A stretch of 64,000 bases of DNA from Streptomyces albireticuli (GTDB lineage: Bacteria; Actinomycetota; Actinomycetes; Streptomycetales; Streptomycetaceae): the NCBI RefSeq assembly GCF_021228125.1, contig NZ_JAJQQS010000009.1, positions 124,001 to 188,000 on the forward strand, given 5' to 3'. The notes under the pieces were generated by a model. The model was not told the DNA's origin. It did no database searches and was given only the letters and a program-made list of their open reading frames with translations. Positions 23,198-33,724 of the stretch are shown in pieces. Made by a program: the position numbers and the translations under genes. Within the stretch, counting starts at the first letter, position 1. Each line of letters opens with the position of its first letter.

Positions 23198-24793
23198 GTG
23201 ACGCATGCACAGGGCAGCCCCCGCGCCGCACGCCGCGGTGCGGCGGAAGTACCGCTCTACCCAGCATTTGACCCATACGACGCATACAGTCCGTACGACC
23301 CGTACGAGCCCTCCGGCCACTACGCGACCTACGAGGCGCACGGTGCGTACGGGACGTCCGGGGCGTATGCGCAGGCCGCCCCCGCCGCCGCGCCCCCGGC
23401 CCCCGCCGTCCCGTACGGCTCCTACGCCACCCCCGGCGAGCCCTACGGGATATACGAACCACCCCAGGGCCTCTACGATCCGTTCCTCCCCGAACCGCGC
23501 GAAGCGGGCTCCTACGCGCCCCCCGCCGACCCGGACGAGCTCCCGCACCTGCCCCGCCAGGGCGCCGGCACGACCCCCGCCGAGGAGCTCACGGAGACCC
23601 CGCACGAGCCGCTCGCGCCCCTCGCCGACCCGGCCGGCGAACCCGAGGGCGAGCGCGCGGGCGCCCGCCGCTCCGCCCGGCGCAAGCGGACCGGCGACCG
23701 GCCCGACGCCCTGCGCCGGCTCGTCCCGCAGGCCCTCGTCGTGGCCTTCCTCGCCGGCGGCACCTCGGCCTTCATCGTCAGCGACAAGACCGTCCGGCTC
23801 AACGTCGAGGGCAGCTCCCGCACGCTGCACACCTTCGCCGACGACGTCGAGGAACTCCTCGCCGACGAGAACATGTCCCTCGGCGCCCACGACGCCGTCA
23901 CCCCCGGCCACGACCACGGCCTCAGCGCCGGCGACGAGATCACCGTCCGCTACGGGCGCCCCGTCGCCCTCACCCTCGACGGCGAGCACCGCCGCGTATG
24001 GACCACCGCCCGCACGGTCGACGGCGCCCTGCGCCAGCTCGGGGTCCGCGCCGAGGGGGCGTACCTGTCCACCTCCCGCTCCGCCTCCATCGCGCGCGAG
24101 GGCCTGGACCTGGACGTCCGTACCGAGCGGACCGTCACCTTCATGGCCGACGGGCGCGAGCGCACCATCCGTACCAATGCCGCCACCGTCCACGAGGCCA
24201 TCGACCAGGCCGGCATCACCCTGCGCGGCCAGGACACCACCTCCGTCGACCCCGACAGCTTCCCGCGCGAGGGCCAGACGATCTCCGTCATGCGGATCAC
24301 CGGCAGCCAGGAGGTCCGCGAGGTGCCCATCGACTTCACCACCGAGCGGCGCGACGACCCCACCCTCTTCAAGGGCACCGAGGTCGTCGCCCAGCGCGGC
24401 GAGAAGGGCGTCGAGCGCGTCACCTACGCCCTGCGGACCGTCAACGGCGTCAAGCAGAAGCCCCGGAAGATCTCCACCGAGACCGTCCGCCGGCCCACCA
24501 CCCAGATCGTGAAGGTCGGCACCAAGGCCATGCCCACGGCCGTGCAGGGCGCGGACGGGCTGAACTGGGACGGGCTCGCCCAGTGCGAGGCCGGCGGCCG
24601 GCCGAACGCGGTCGACCCGTCGGGCACCTACGGCGGCCTCTACCAGTTCGACGTCCGCACCTGGCAGGGGCTCGGCGGCAAGGGCCGGCCCCAGGACGCG
24701 CCCGCCGCCGAGCAGACCTTCCGGGCCAAGAAGCTCTACGTCAGCCGGGGGGCGAGCCCGTGGCCCGTGTGCGGCCGTAAACTTCACGGGTGA
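23198..24793 (+). CDS. rpfB: Resuscitation-promoting factor RpfB (DUF348 x3, G5, Rpf lysozyme-like domain)
   Basis: This 531-residue exported muralytic enzyme has an unusually long Tyr/Pro/Ala-rich cytoplasmic tail (about 1-165, with YDPYEPS-type repeats), a basic stretch, and one membrane anchor (about 176-194, [16 protein letters not shown]). Three DUF348 repeats (about 195-370) and a G5 domain (about 375-450) follow. The C-terminal Rpf domain (about 455-531) has the catalytic Glu at E464 in [11 protein letters not shown] and a Cys pair (C463 and the PVCGRK cysteine). It cleaves peptidoglycan during germination or resuscitation. GTG 23198 has GGGGAG upstream. Its TGA overlaps the rsmA GTG by 4 bp. 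Confidence 0.95.
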   Translation: MTHAQGSPRAARRGAAEVPLYPAFDPYDAYSPYDPYEPSGHYATYEAHGAYGTSGAYAQAAPAAAPPAPAVPYGSYATPGEPYGIYEPPQGLYDPFLPEPREAGSYAPPADPDELPHLPRQGAGTTPAEELTETPHEPLAPLADPAGEPEGERAGARRSARRKRTGDRPDALRRLVPQALVVAFLAGGTSAFIVSDKTVRLNVEGSSRTLHTFADDVEELLADENMSLGAHDAVTPGHDHGLSAGDEITVRYGRPVALTLDGEHRRVWTTARTVDGALRQLGVRAEGAYLSTSRSASIAREGLDLDVRTERTVTFMADGRERTIRTNAATVHEAIDQAGITLRGQDTTSVDPDSFPREGQTISVMRITGSQEVREVPIDFTTERRDDPTLFKGTEVVAQRGEKGVERVTYALRTVNGVKQKPRKISTETVRRPTTQIVKVGTKAMPTAVQGADGLNWDGLAQCEAGGRPNAVDPSGTYGGLYQFDVRTWQGLGGKGRPQDAPAAEQTFRAKKLYVSRGASPWPVCGRKLHG

Positions 24794-25665
24794 GCTCCAG
24801 CCCCAGCACAGACGATTCCGGCGCCCTGCTCGGTCCCGCCGACATCCGTGAGCTGGCCGCAGCCCTCGGGGTACGCCCGACCAAGCAGCGCGGCCAGAAC
24901 TTCGTGATCGACGCCAACACCGTCCGGCGCATCGTGCGGACCGCCGAGGTGCGGCCCGACGACGTCGTCGTCGAGGTCGGCCCCGGCCTGGGGTCCCTGA
25001 CCCTCGCCCTGCTGGAGGCCGCCGACCGGGTCACCGCGGTCGAGATCGACGACGTGCTGGCCGCGGCCCTCCCGTCGACGATCGCCGCCCGGCTGCCCGA
25101 CCGCGCGGACCGCTTCGCCCTCGTGCACAGCGACGCCATGCAGGTCACCGAGCTGCCCGGCCCGCCGCCCACCGCCCTGGTCGCCAACCTGCCGTACAAC
25201 GTCGCCGTCCCTGTGCTGCTGCACATGCTGGCGCAGTTCCCGAGCATCGAGCGGACGCTCGTGATGGTCCAGGCCGAGGTCGCCGACCGGCTCGCGGCCC
25301 GGCCCGGCAACAAGGTCTACGGCGTGCCCTCCGTCAAGGCCAACTGGTACGCCGAGGTCAAGCGGGCCGGCTCCATCGGCCGCAACGTCTTCTGGCCCGC
25401 CCCGAACGTCGACTCCGGCCTCGTCTCGCTCGTCCGCCGCGACAAGCCGATCGAGACCACCGCCACGCGCGAGGAGGTCTTCGCCGTCGTGGACGCCGCC
25501 TTCGCGCAGCGCCGCAAGACGCTTCGGGCCGCCCTGTCCGGCTGGGCCGGTTCCGCCGCGGCCGCTGAGGCCGCGCTGGTCGCCGCCGGGGTTTCGCCGC
25601 AGGCCCGTGGCGAGTCGCTGACGGTGTACGAGTTCGTGGCGATCGCGGAGAACAAGCAGGGCTGA
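24790..25665 (+). CDS. rsmA: 16S rRNA A1518/A1519 N6-dimethyltransferase RsmA (KsgA)
   Basis: This 291-residue SAM-dependent enzyme dimethylates two adjacent adenosines in helix 45 late in 30S assembly. Seen in order: [10 protein letters not shown] (about residues 35-44), [17 protein letters not shown] (motif I), [15 protein letters not shown], the catalytic NLPYN (about 136-140), and [24 protein letters not shown] 24790 overlaps the rpfB stop, so translation is coupled. Loss of this enzyme typically gives kasugamycin resistance in bacteria. Confidence 0.96.
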   Translation: MSSSPSTDDSGALLGPADIRELAAALGVRPTKQRGQNFVIDANTVRRIVRTAEVRPDDVVVEVGPGLGSLTLALLEAADRVTAVEIDDVLAAALPSTIAARLPDRADRFALVHSDAMQVTELPGPPPTALVANLPYNVAVPVLLHMLAQFPSIERTLVMVQAEVADRLAARPGNKVYGVPSVKANWYAEVKRAGSIGRNVFWPAPNVDSGLVSLVRRDKPIETTATREEVFAVVDAAFAQRRKTLRAALSGWAGSAAAAEAALVAAGVSPQARGESLTVYEFVAIAENKQG

Positions 25666-25923
25666 CGCGTTACGCGGCCGGTGCCGGTGTTTCGTGCCGG
25701 TGCCGGTGCCGGTGGCTCCGGGGCGGGGGTCCGGGGCCGTATATTTACGGGCCCCTCGCTCCGAACCGCGAGGGAACCCCCACATCGGGCCCGCAAATAC
25801 ACGTCAGCGCCCCGGACCCCCACCCCTGCGCCCCCGTCACCTCCCGCCGTCTTCCGGCTGACGGCTCACGCCCCCGTACGATCGGCCGTGACCCTCTCCC
25901 GTACGACCCGAGGAGCCCGCTCC

Positions 25924-26871
25924 GTGAGCCCGTCCGTTACCGTCCGCGTCCCCGCCAAGGTCAACGTGCAGCTCGCCGTCGGCGGCGTACGGCCGGACGG
26001 CTTCCACGACCTGGCCAACGTCTTCCTCGCCGTCGGCCTGTACGACGAGGTGACCGTCACACCCGCCGAGGAACTGCGGATCACCTGCTCCGGGCCGGAC
26101 GCCGGCCAGGTGCCGCTGGACGCCTCCAACCTCGCGGCCCGCGCGGCGCTCGCCCTCGCCGCCCGCCACGGACGCGCGGCGGACGTCCACATCCACATCG
26201 ACAAGGACATCCCCGTCGCGGGCGGCATGGCGGGCGGCAGCGCGGACGGCGCCGGGGCGCTCCTGGCCTGCGACGCCCTGTGGGGCACCGGGGCCTCGCG
26301 CGAGGAACTGCTCGACATCTGCGCCGAGCTCGGCAGCGACGTGCCGTTCAGCCTGGTCGGCGTGGCGGCGCTGGGCCGGGGCCGGGGCGAGATCCTCACC
26401 CCGCTGGCCGTCGGCGGCACCTTCCACTGGGTCTTCGCCGTCGCCGACGGCGGTCTGTCCACCCCCGCGGTCTACGCCGAGTGCGACCGCCTGCGCGAGG
26501 TCTCCGGCGGGGGCTCGGGCGTGGCGGACGTGCCCGAGCCGGAGCCGTCGCCCGCGCTCCTCGACGCCCTGCGCACCGGCGACGCGACCGCGCTCGCCGC
26601 GGCCGTCACCAACGACCTCCAGGCGGCCGCGGTCTCCCTGCGCCCGTCCCTGGCCGCGACCCTCGCCGCGGGCACCGGCGCCGGCGCCCTCGCCGCCCTG
26701 GTCTCGGGCTCGGGCCCGACCACGGCGTTCCTGGTCCGCGACGAGGCGGAGGGCGAGAAGGTGGCGGACGCGCTGCGCTCGTCGGGGACGTGCCGTTCGG
26801 TACGGGTCACCTCCGGTGCGGCCCCGGGAGCGACCGTGATCCGGGCGGAATCCAGCCCGTCCGGCGTTTGA
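25924..26871 (+). CDS. ispE: 4-diphosphocytidyl-2-C-methyl-D-erythritol kinase IspE
   Basis: This 315-residue GHMP kinase acts in the MEP isoprenoid pathway. It starts VTVRVPAKVNVQLAVGGVRPDGFHDL, has the ATP-binding loop IPVAGGMAGGSADGAGALLA (about residues 98-117) and the late GAGALAALVSGSGPTTAFLV. I prefer GTG 25924 (GAGGAG upstream, matching family length). GTG 25888 in the same frame, 5 nt after TACGAT, would give a 12-residue extension from a leaderless mRNA. The last six residues and the stop codon are encoded by the first bases of palindromic copy C. Confidence 0.93.
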   Translation: MSPSVTVRVPAKVNVQLAVGGVRPDGFHDLANVFLAVGLYDEVTVTPAEELRITCSGPDAGQVPLDASNLAARAALALAARHGRAADVHIHIDKDIPVAGGMAGGSADGAGALLACDALWGTGASREELLDICAELGSDVPFSLVGVAALGRGRGEILTPLAVGGTFHWVFAVADGGLSTPAVYAECDRLREVSGGGSGVADVPEPEPSPALLDALRTGDATALAAAVTNDLQAAAVSLRPSLAATLAAGTGAGALAALVSGSGPTTAFLVRDEAEGEKVADALRSSGTCRSVRVTSGAAPGATVIRAESSPSGV

Positions 26872-26940
26872 GGACCGGGGTCCGGGGCGGAGCCCCCGGT
26901 TCCGGGAAGGGGCGGGTAGGGGAAAAGGCCCCGCGCAGCG
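26851..26940. repeat. Dispersed palindromic element, half copy C (encodes the ispE stop)
   Basis: TCCAGCCCGTCCGGCGTTTG (26851-26870) is followed by AGGACCGGGG, then CCGGGAAGGGGCGGGTAGGG and a GGCCCCGCGCAGCGG tail. Only the right half of the element is present, so it cannot fold as copies A, B and D do. It overlaps the last 21 bp of ispE, including TGA. Confidence 0.88.
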
Positions 26941-27000
26941 GCCCCCCGCACGGCCCGCACTTTCCCTTCGAGGCCCGCTCCACGTCCGTCGAGCAGCGGT

Positions 27001-27034
27001 CGGCTGAGTAGCCGTACTCAGCCGCACCTGAGTA
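27001..27034. promoter_or_regulatory. Three alternating CTGAGTA/TACTCAG half-sites
   Basis: CTGAGTA (27004-27010), TACTCAG (27015-27021) and CTGAGTA (27028-27034) alternate in orientation. The first two lie in a perfect inverted repeat with 10-bp arms (27001-27010 and 27015-27024), and GTACTCAG / CTGAGTAC (27014-27021 and 27028-27035) form a second one. They lie 46 bp upstream of the acyltransferase ATG. Confidence 0.65.
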
Positions 27035-27079
27035 CCGCCTCCGTGGCGACGCCCGCCCCCGCCGCGCGAGGGTGCGGGC

Positions 27080-28732
27080 ATGGCTACGACTCCCACCGCG
27101 CGCGACCTCGCCGCGGCCACCCCCGCCGGGCGCGACCGGACGATAGACCTGCTCCGGGTCGTCTCGCTCGGCACCGTCGTGCTCGGCCACTGGCTGATGG
27201 CCGCCGTGACCGCAGACGACGGCCGGGCCGAGGTCGGCAACCTGCTCGCGGTCGAGCCCGGGCTGCAACTCCTCACCTGGGTCCTCCAGGTCATGCCGGT
27301 GTTCTTCTTCGTCGGCGGCTTCTCGCACGCCCTCTCCTACCGGTCCCTCGCCCGCCGCACCGAGGGACCGGTCTACGCCGCGTTCGTCCGCGCCCGCCTC
27401 CAGCGCCTCCTGCGCCCCACCATGCTCTTCATAGCCGTCTGGGGCGCCGGCTCCCTCGCCGTCCAACTCCTCGGCGCGGACGGCCCGCTGACGGGCGTGG
27501 CCGCCCGGCTCGTCGCCCAGCCGCTGTGGTTCATCGGCATCTACCTGGCCATGGTCGCCCTCACCCCGCCGCTGCTCCGGCTCCACGAACGGTGGGGATG
27601 GGGCGCGTTCGCCGCCCTGGCCGGCGCGGCCGCGGCCGTCGACGCGCTGCGGTTCGCCGCCGACGTCCCGTACGTCGAGTTCCTGAACTTCGCCTGCGTC
27701 TGGCTCGCCCTCCACCAGCTCGGCTTCCTCCGCGCCGACGGCCGGCTGCGCCGCCCGGCCGCCCTGGCCGCCGCCGGCATGGCGGGGGCGACCGCGCTCG
27801 TGGCCCTCGGCCCGTACCCCCTGTCGATGGTCGGCATGCCCGGCGAGAAGATCAGCAACATGGCGCCGCCGACGTTCGCCCTGCTCTGCCACGGCCTGTG
27901 GCTGGTCGGCGCCGTCGAACTCCTGCGCCGTCCCATGGCGCGCCTGGTGGCCCGCCCCCGCGTGTGGCGCGTCGTCGTCGCGGCCAACGGCGTCGCCATG
28001 ACCGCGTTCCTGTGGCACCTCACGGCGATGCTCGGTGTCTACGGGGCCCTGCTCGCCCTCGACGTCCCGCTGCCGGCCCCCGCGAGCGCCGCCTGGTGGG
28101 TCCAAGTGCCGCCGAGGATCGCGGCGGCGGCTCTGGTGACCGCGCTCCTGGTGGCCGTCTTCCGCAAGGCCGAGGCACCGGCGGTGCCCAAGAGGGTTTC
28201 CTCCACCCACCCACGGGAGGCGGCGGGCCGCAGCGGGTCCTTGAGGGACGTAAAGCGAAGCAGTCCCTCAAGGACCCGCGGAGGCACGGCGCCGCGGCCG
28301 GACAGCCCCGCGCAGCGGATACCGCCCGCGCAGCGGGAGACGGCGCCGCGGCCGGATAGCCTCGCGCAGCGGATACCGCCCGCGCAGCGGGGGGAGACGG
28401 TGCCGCGGTCGGACAGCCCCGCGCAGCGGTCACGGCCCGCGCAGCCTGAGGCGGCGCTGGACTTGGGAAGCCCCGCGCAGCGGGATACGGCGCCGTACTC
28501 GACGACGGCCCGGCAGCGACACCGCGCCACAGCCTCAGCCGCAGCCGCCGCAGGCGTCACCCTCGCCCTCCTAGGCGTCCTCGGGCTCTCCATGGTCGGC
28601 TTCGCCGGGCTCCTCGAAGGCCGCACCGCCGTCCTCGTCGCCTTCCGCGTCACCGCGCCCGCCGCCGTCCTCATGGCCGCCGTGGGCTGGCTGCTCGTCG
28701 AGAAGGCGGGCGGAACCCCACGCCCCCGGTAG
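27080..28732 (+). CDS. Acyltransferase-3-family membrane protein with repeat insertion
   Basis: This is a 550-residue integral membrane protein. Residues about 18-370 form the usual ten-helix acyltransferase-3 core: DRTIDLLRVVSLGTVVLGHWLM holds the first conserved His, and PVFFFVGGF and PLWFIGIYLAMVALTPPL follow. Such enzymes acylate extracellular sugars or lipids using cytosolic acyl donors. Residues about 375-475 are a Pro/Ser/Gln/Arg-rich insertion encoded by a hairpin (28233-28279) and three tandem 54-57-bp repeats, after which two more TM helices complete the protein. ATG 27080 has GAGGG 7 nt upstream. The acyl acceptor is unknown. The repeat region may be an element insertion that kept the frame open. 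Confidence 0.85.
   Translation: MATTPTARDLAAATPAGRDRTIDLLRVVSLGTVVLGHWLMAAVTADDGRAEVGNLLAVEPGLQLLTWVLQVMPVFFFVGGFSHALSYRSLARRTEGPVYAAFVRARLQRLLRPTMLFIAVWGAGSLAVQLLGADGPLTGVAARLVAQPLWFIGIYLAMVALTPPLLRLHERWGWGAFAALAGAAAAVDALRFAADVPYVEFLNFACVWLALHQLGFLRADGRLRRPAALAAAGMAGATALVALGPYPLSMVGMPGEKISNMAPPTFALLCHGLWLVGAVELLRRPMARLVARPRVWRVVVAANGVAMTAFLWHLTAMLGVYGALLALDVPLPAPASAAWWVQVPPRIAAAALVTALLVAVFRKAEAPAVPKRVSSTHPREAAGRSGSLRDVKRSSPSRTRGGTAPRPDSPAQRIPPAQRETAPRPDSLAQRIPPAQRGETVPRSDSPAQRSRPAQPEAALDLGSPAQRDTAPYSTTARQRHRATASAAAAAGVTLALLGVLGLSMVGFAGLLEGRTAVLVAFRVTAPAAVLMAAVGWLLVEKAGGTPRPR
28233..28279. repeat. Perfect 17-bp hairpin inside the acyltransferase gene
   Basis: The arms GCGGGTCCTTGAGGGAC (28233-28249) and GTCCCTCAAGGACCCGC (28263-28279) surround a 13-nt loop. 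The sequence lies in frame within the gene and opens the inserted repeat region. Confidence 0.9.
28286..28450. repeat. Three tandem 54-57-bp repeats within the acyltransferase gene
   Basis: The units at 28286-28339, 28340-28396 and 28397-28450 each start ACGG(C/T)GCCGCGG and contain two CGCGCAGCGG motifs. They encode TAPRPDSPAQRIPPAQRE-type peptides. A fourth degenerate unit runs on to about 28500. The CCCCGCGCAGCGG word also ends palindromic copies C and D. Confidence 0.88.
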
Positions 28733-28840
28733 GGCTGTCCCCACCCCCAGGAGGCCCGCCCGTCCCATGGGACCGCGCCCGCCCCGTCCCTAGCGTTGAA
28801 GCCGTCGCCACGACCGGCGGCCGCACGACGGAAAACAGGG

Positions 28841-31498
28841 GTGGGGCGTGAACCGCAGAACGGCGGACCGCAGTACGAAGGGCCGCAGTACGGCGAACCG
28901 CAGTACGACGGGCCACGGACGAACCGGGGCCGCCGCGTGATCGGCAAGCTCGCGCGCCGCTCGCTGCGCCACCGCACCACCTCCTTCACCGCCACCTTCC
29001 TCGCGCTGCTCTTCGGCGCGACGATCGTCATGGCCTGCGGCGGCCTGATGGAGACCGGCATCCGCAACAACACCCCGCCCGAACGCCTCGCGGGCGCCCG
29101 GCTCCTCGTCGCCGGCGACCCTAGGTACTCCCTGGCCGACGACGAGAAGCACAAGGCGAAGGGCCTGTTCCCGGAGCGCGTGGAGCTCGACGAAGCCCTC
29201 GTCGAGCGGGTCCGCGCCGTTCCGGGCGTCCGCACCGCGGTCGGCGAGCGCACCATCGACACCGCCGTCACCGCCGTCGCCGGAAGCACCCGTGCGCCCA
29301 ACGCGGCCCAGGCCCACGGCTGGGAGTCCGCCGCCCTCACCCCCTACGCCCTCGCCTCGGGCGAGGCCCCCACCGGCCCCGGCGAGGCCGCCCTCGACGA
29401 GAGCCTCGCCCGCGCGGCCGGGGTCCGGACGGGCGACCGGGTCGCCCTCACCGCGCGCGGCACCACCGCCCCGTACCGCGTCACCGGCATCGTCCGGCCC
29501 GCCGCCGGCCGCGCCGTGCCGCAGGCCACCCTCTTCCTCTCCACCGCCGAGGCCGCCCGGCTCGCGCCCCGCGCGGGCACCGTCGCCGACATCGCCGTCA
29601 CCGCCCACCCCGGCACCGGCACCGCCGCCCTCCGCGAGCGGATCGCCGCCGCCCTCCACGGGCAGGGCGTCACCGTCCTGACCGGCGACGACCGGGGCGC
29701 CGTCGAGCACCCCGAGGTCGTCGAGGGCGGCGAGAACCTGATCGCGGTCGCCGGGGCCTTCGGCGGCCTCGCCGTCCAGACGGCGGTGTTCGTCGTCGGC
29801 GCCACCGTCGCCCAGGCGGCCGGGCAGCGGCACCGCGAACTCGCCCTGCTCCGGGCCGTCGGCGCCACCCGCGGCCAGCTGCGCCGGCTCGTGCTCGGCG
29901 AGACCCTGATGGTCACCACCCTCGCCGGAGCCGTCGCCTGGTTCACCGGCCCGCTCGCCGGCCACTGGCTGTACGAGCGGCTGGTCGGCACCGGCATGAT
30001 CGCGGAGACCGTCGAGTTCCGGCAGGGCTGGATACCCGCCGTCGCCGCGGGCGGCGCCCTCCTCCTGACCGCCCTCGGCGGCGGCGTCCTCGGCGCCTGG
30101 CGCGCCGTCAGGGTCCGGCCCGCCGAGGCGCTCGGCGAGGCCGAGGCACGGCAGCGCTGGATCTCCTGGCCCCGGCTGCTCCTCGCCGCCCTGTTCCTGG
30201 CGGGCACGGTGGCGCTCGGCCTGGTGACCGCCCTCGTCCTCGAAGGCCCGGTCGCGGCGTCCACCGCCGGCCCCACCGTCCTGTGCGCCGCGATCGGCTT
30301 CGCCCTGATCGGCCCCGCCCTCACCAAGGCGGCGGCCGCCGTCCTCCAGTGGCCCGCCCGCCTGCTCGGCGGCGTCACCGGCCGGCTCGCCGCCCGCAAC
30401 TGCCGGGCCCGCTCGATCCGCATGGCCGCCGCCGTCACCCCGATCATGCTCGCCACCGCCGTCACCACCGGCATGCTCTACCTCCAGACCACCGTCGCCG
30501 ACGTCTCCGGCAAGCAGTTCACCGACGGCCTCAAGGCCGACGCCGTCGTCACCTCGGCCGCCGGAGGCGTGGACCCCGCCTTCGTGGACCGGGTGCGGGA
30601 GGTGCCGGGCGTCGGCGCCGCGGGCGCGTACGTCACCAGCACCGGCTGGCTGGAGCGGCCCGTCGACCACGGACAGGACAAGCGCGGCCTCGCCCTCCAG
30701 GGCGTCGACGCCGGCTCCGCCGCGCGCACCCTGGCCGCCCCGGCGACCGCGGGCAGCCTGACCGCCCTGCGCGGCGACACCGTGGCCCTGCCCGAGGCCA
30801 CCGCCCACCGCCTGCGCCGCGGCGTCGGCGACACCGTGCGGCTGCGGCTCGGCGACGGCTCCACCGCGGGCCTCCGCGTCGTCGCCCTGCTCGCCGACCG
30901 GCCCGGCTACGCGACGGCCCTCGTCCCCGTCACCCTCCTCGCCCCGCACACCACCTCCGGGCTGCCCGCCCAGATCCTGGTGCGCGCCGCCGACGGCACC
31001 GACCCCCGGACCGTCGTCGACGCCCTGCGCGCCCTGACCGCCGCCCACCCGGGCCTCGCCGTCACCGACCGGGACGGCGTGATCGACGGGCACGCCCACG
31101 ACACCCGCGCCCAGGCGTCCGTCAACTACCTCATCTGCGGCATGCTCATCGGCTACACCGCCCTGTCCGTCGTGAACACCCTGGTGATCTCCGTACGCGA
31201 CCGCCGCCGGGAGTTCGGCCTCCAGCGCCTCACGGGGGCCACCCGGGGCCAGGTGCTGCGCATGATGACCGTGGAGGCCGCCCTGGTCACGGCCATGGGC
31301 CTCGCCCTGGGCACGCTGGCGGCGGCCGCAGCCCTGGTTCCCTTCAGCCTGGCCGCGACGGACGGCTGGCTGCCCTCGGGGCAGCCCGCGATCTATCTGA
31401 CGACGGCGGCCGGGGCGCTCGTACTGACACTGGTGGGGACGCTGGTCCCGACGTGGGCCGCGCTGCGGATCCGTCCGGTGGTGGCGGCGAAGGCCTGA
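28841..31498 (+). CDS. FtsX/MacB-type ABC transporter permease (large, two-cycle)
   Basis: This protein has about 885 residues. After a membrane helix (about residues 45-70) comes an extracytoplasmic MacB_PCD-like domain (to about 305), a three-helix FtsX domain (about 310-420, with RHRELALLRAVGATRGQLRRLVLGE), and further helices. A second periplasmic domain and a second FtsX domain (about 765-880, with RRREFGLQRLTGATRGQVLRMMTVE) follow. Such permeases work with an ATPase in extrusion or mechanotransmission; no partner ATPase gene is adjacent. The start is uncertain: GTG 28841 gives a GPQYEGPQYGEPQ-type N-terminal tail, while GTG 28937 begins directly at VIGKLARRSLRHR and overlaps the stop of a 30-codon frame starting at GTG 28848. 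Confidence 0.85.
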   Translation: MGREPQNGGPQYEGPQYGEPQYDGPRTNRGRRVIGKLARRSLRHRTTSFTATFLALLFGATIVMACGGLMETGIRNNTPPERLAGARLLVAGDPRYSLADDEKHKAKGLFPERVELDEALVERVRAVPGVRTAVGERTIDTAVTAVAGSTRAPNAAQAHGWESAALTPYALASGEAPTGPGEAALDESLARAAGVRTGDRVALTARGTTAPYRVTGIVRPAAGRAVPQATLFLSTAEAARLAPRAGTVADIAVTAHPGTGTAALRERIAAALHGQGVTVLTGDDRGAVEHPEVVEGGENLIAVAGAFGGLAVQTAVFVVGATVAQAAGQRHRELALLRAVGATRGQLRRLVLGETLMVTTLAGAVAWFTGPLAGHWLYERLVGTGMIAETVEFRQGWIPAVAAGGALLLTALGGGVLGAWRAVRVRPAEALGEAEARQRWISWPRLLLAALFLAGTVALGLVTALVLEGPVAASTAGPTVLCAAIGFALIGPALTKAAAAVLQWPARLLGGVTGRLAARNCRARSIRMAAAVTPIMLATAVTTGMLYLQTTVADVSGKQFTDGLKADAVVTSAAGGVDPAFVDRVREVPGVGAAGAYVTSTGWLERPVDHGQDKRGLALQGVDAGSAARTLAAPATAGSLTALRGDTVALPEATAHRLRRGVGDTVRLRLGDGSTAGLRVVALLADRPGYATALVPVTLLAPHTTSGLPAQILVRAADGTDPRTVVDALRALTAAHPGLAVTDRDGVIDGHAHDTRAQASVNYLICGMLIGYTALSVVNTLVISVRDRRREFGLQRLTGATRGQVLRMMTVEAALVTAMGLALGTLAAAAALVPFSLAATDGWLPSGQPAIYLTTAAGALVLTLVGTLVPTWAALRIRPVVAAKA

Positions 31499-31682
31499 GC
31501 CGCCGGTCGCCGGGTGAGCGGCCGGAAAGCCCGCCCTCCCGGCCTTCGAACCCCCGTGACCTGGTGCGTCCCCCGCCGCCCGGCGGCGCTCCCGGGCCAC
31601 GGGACCGGCCGCGCCGCGCGCCGACTACCCTGGAAGGCCGATCACAAAAGCAGCGCGGCCCGCGCGCAGGAGCAGGAGCGGA

Positions 31683-33491
<1,809 letters not shown>

Positions 33492-33527
33492 GTCGTACAA
33501 GGGCTCATAAGTCGCAACAGTCTCGTC

Positions 33528-33569
33528 ACGGGCCGGTCTCAGGCGGTGTAAACCCCGGGATCGGCCCGT
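33528..33569 (+). terminator. Possible terminator after the ABC-F gene
   Basis: ACGGGCCG (33528-33535) and CGGCCCGT (33562-33569) are complementary 8-bp arms with a 26-nt loop, 37 bp after the stop. The stem is short, so confidence is moderate. The rest of the 233-bp gap carries the promoter and ribosome site (GAGGAAAG) of the next gene. Confidence 0.4.
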
Positions 33570-33724
33570 TGGTATGGGAAGTCGGGTGATAGAAAGAACA
33601 CCCGCTCGCCTGCCGTCCGACTGGCGGGTTGCCTGCCCGATTCGCTCCTTCCTGGTGGATTTTCGGCCACCGGGATCGCGGGGGAGACCGGCCGGGCCAC
33701 CGACCCGCGTGAAGAGGAAAGCTG

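Noticed and set aside
28790-31600. 936-codon minus-strand frame opposite the FtsX permease
   Set aside because: It is a Gly/Asp/Ala-rich shadow frame. The plus strand has FtsX motifs and helices.
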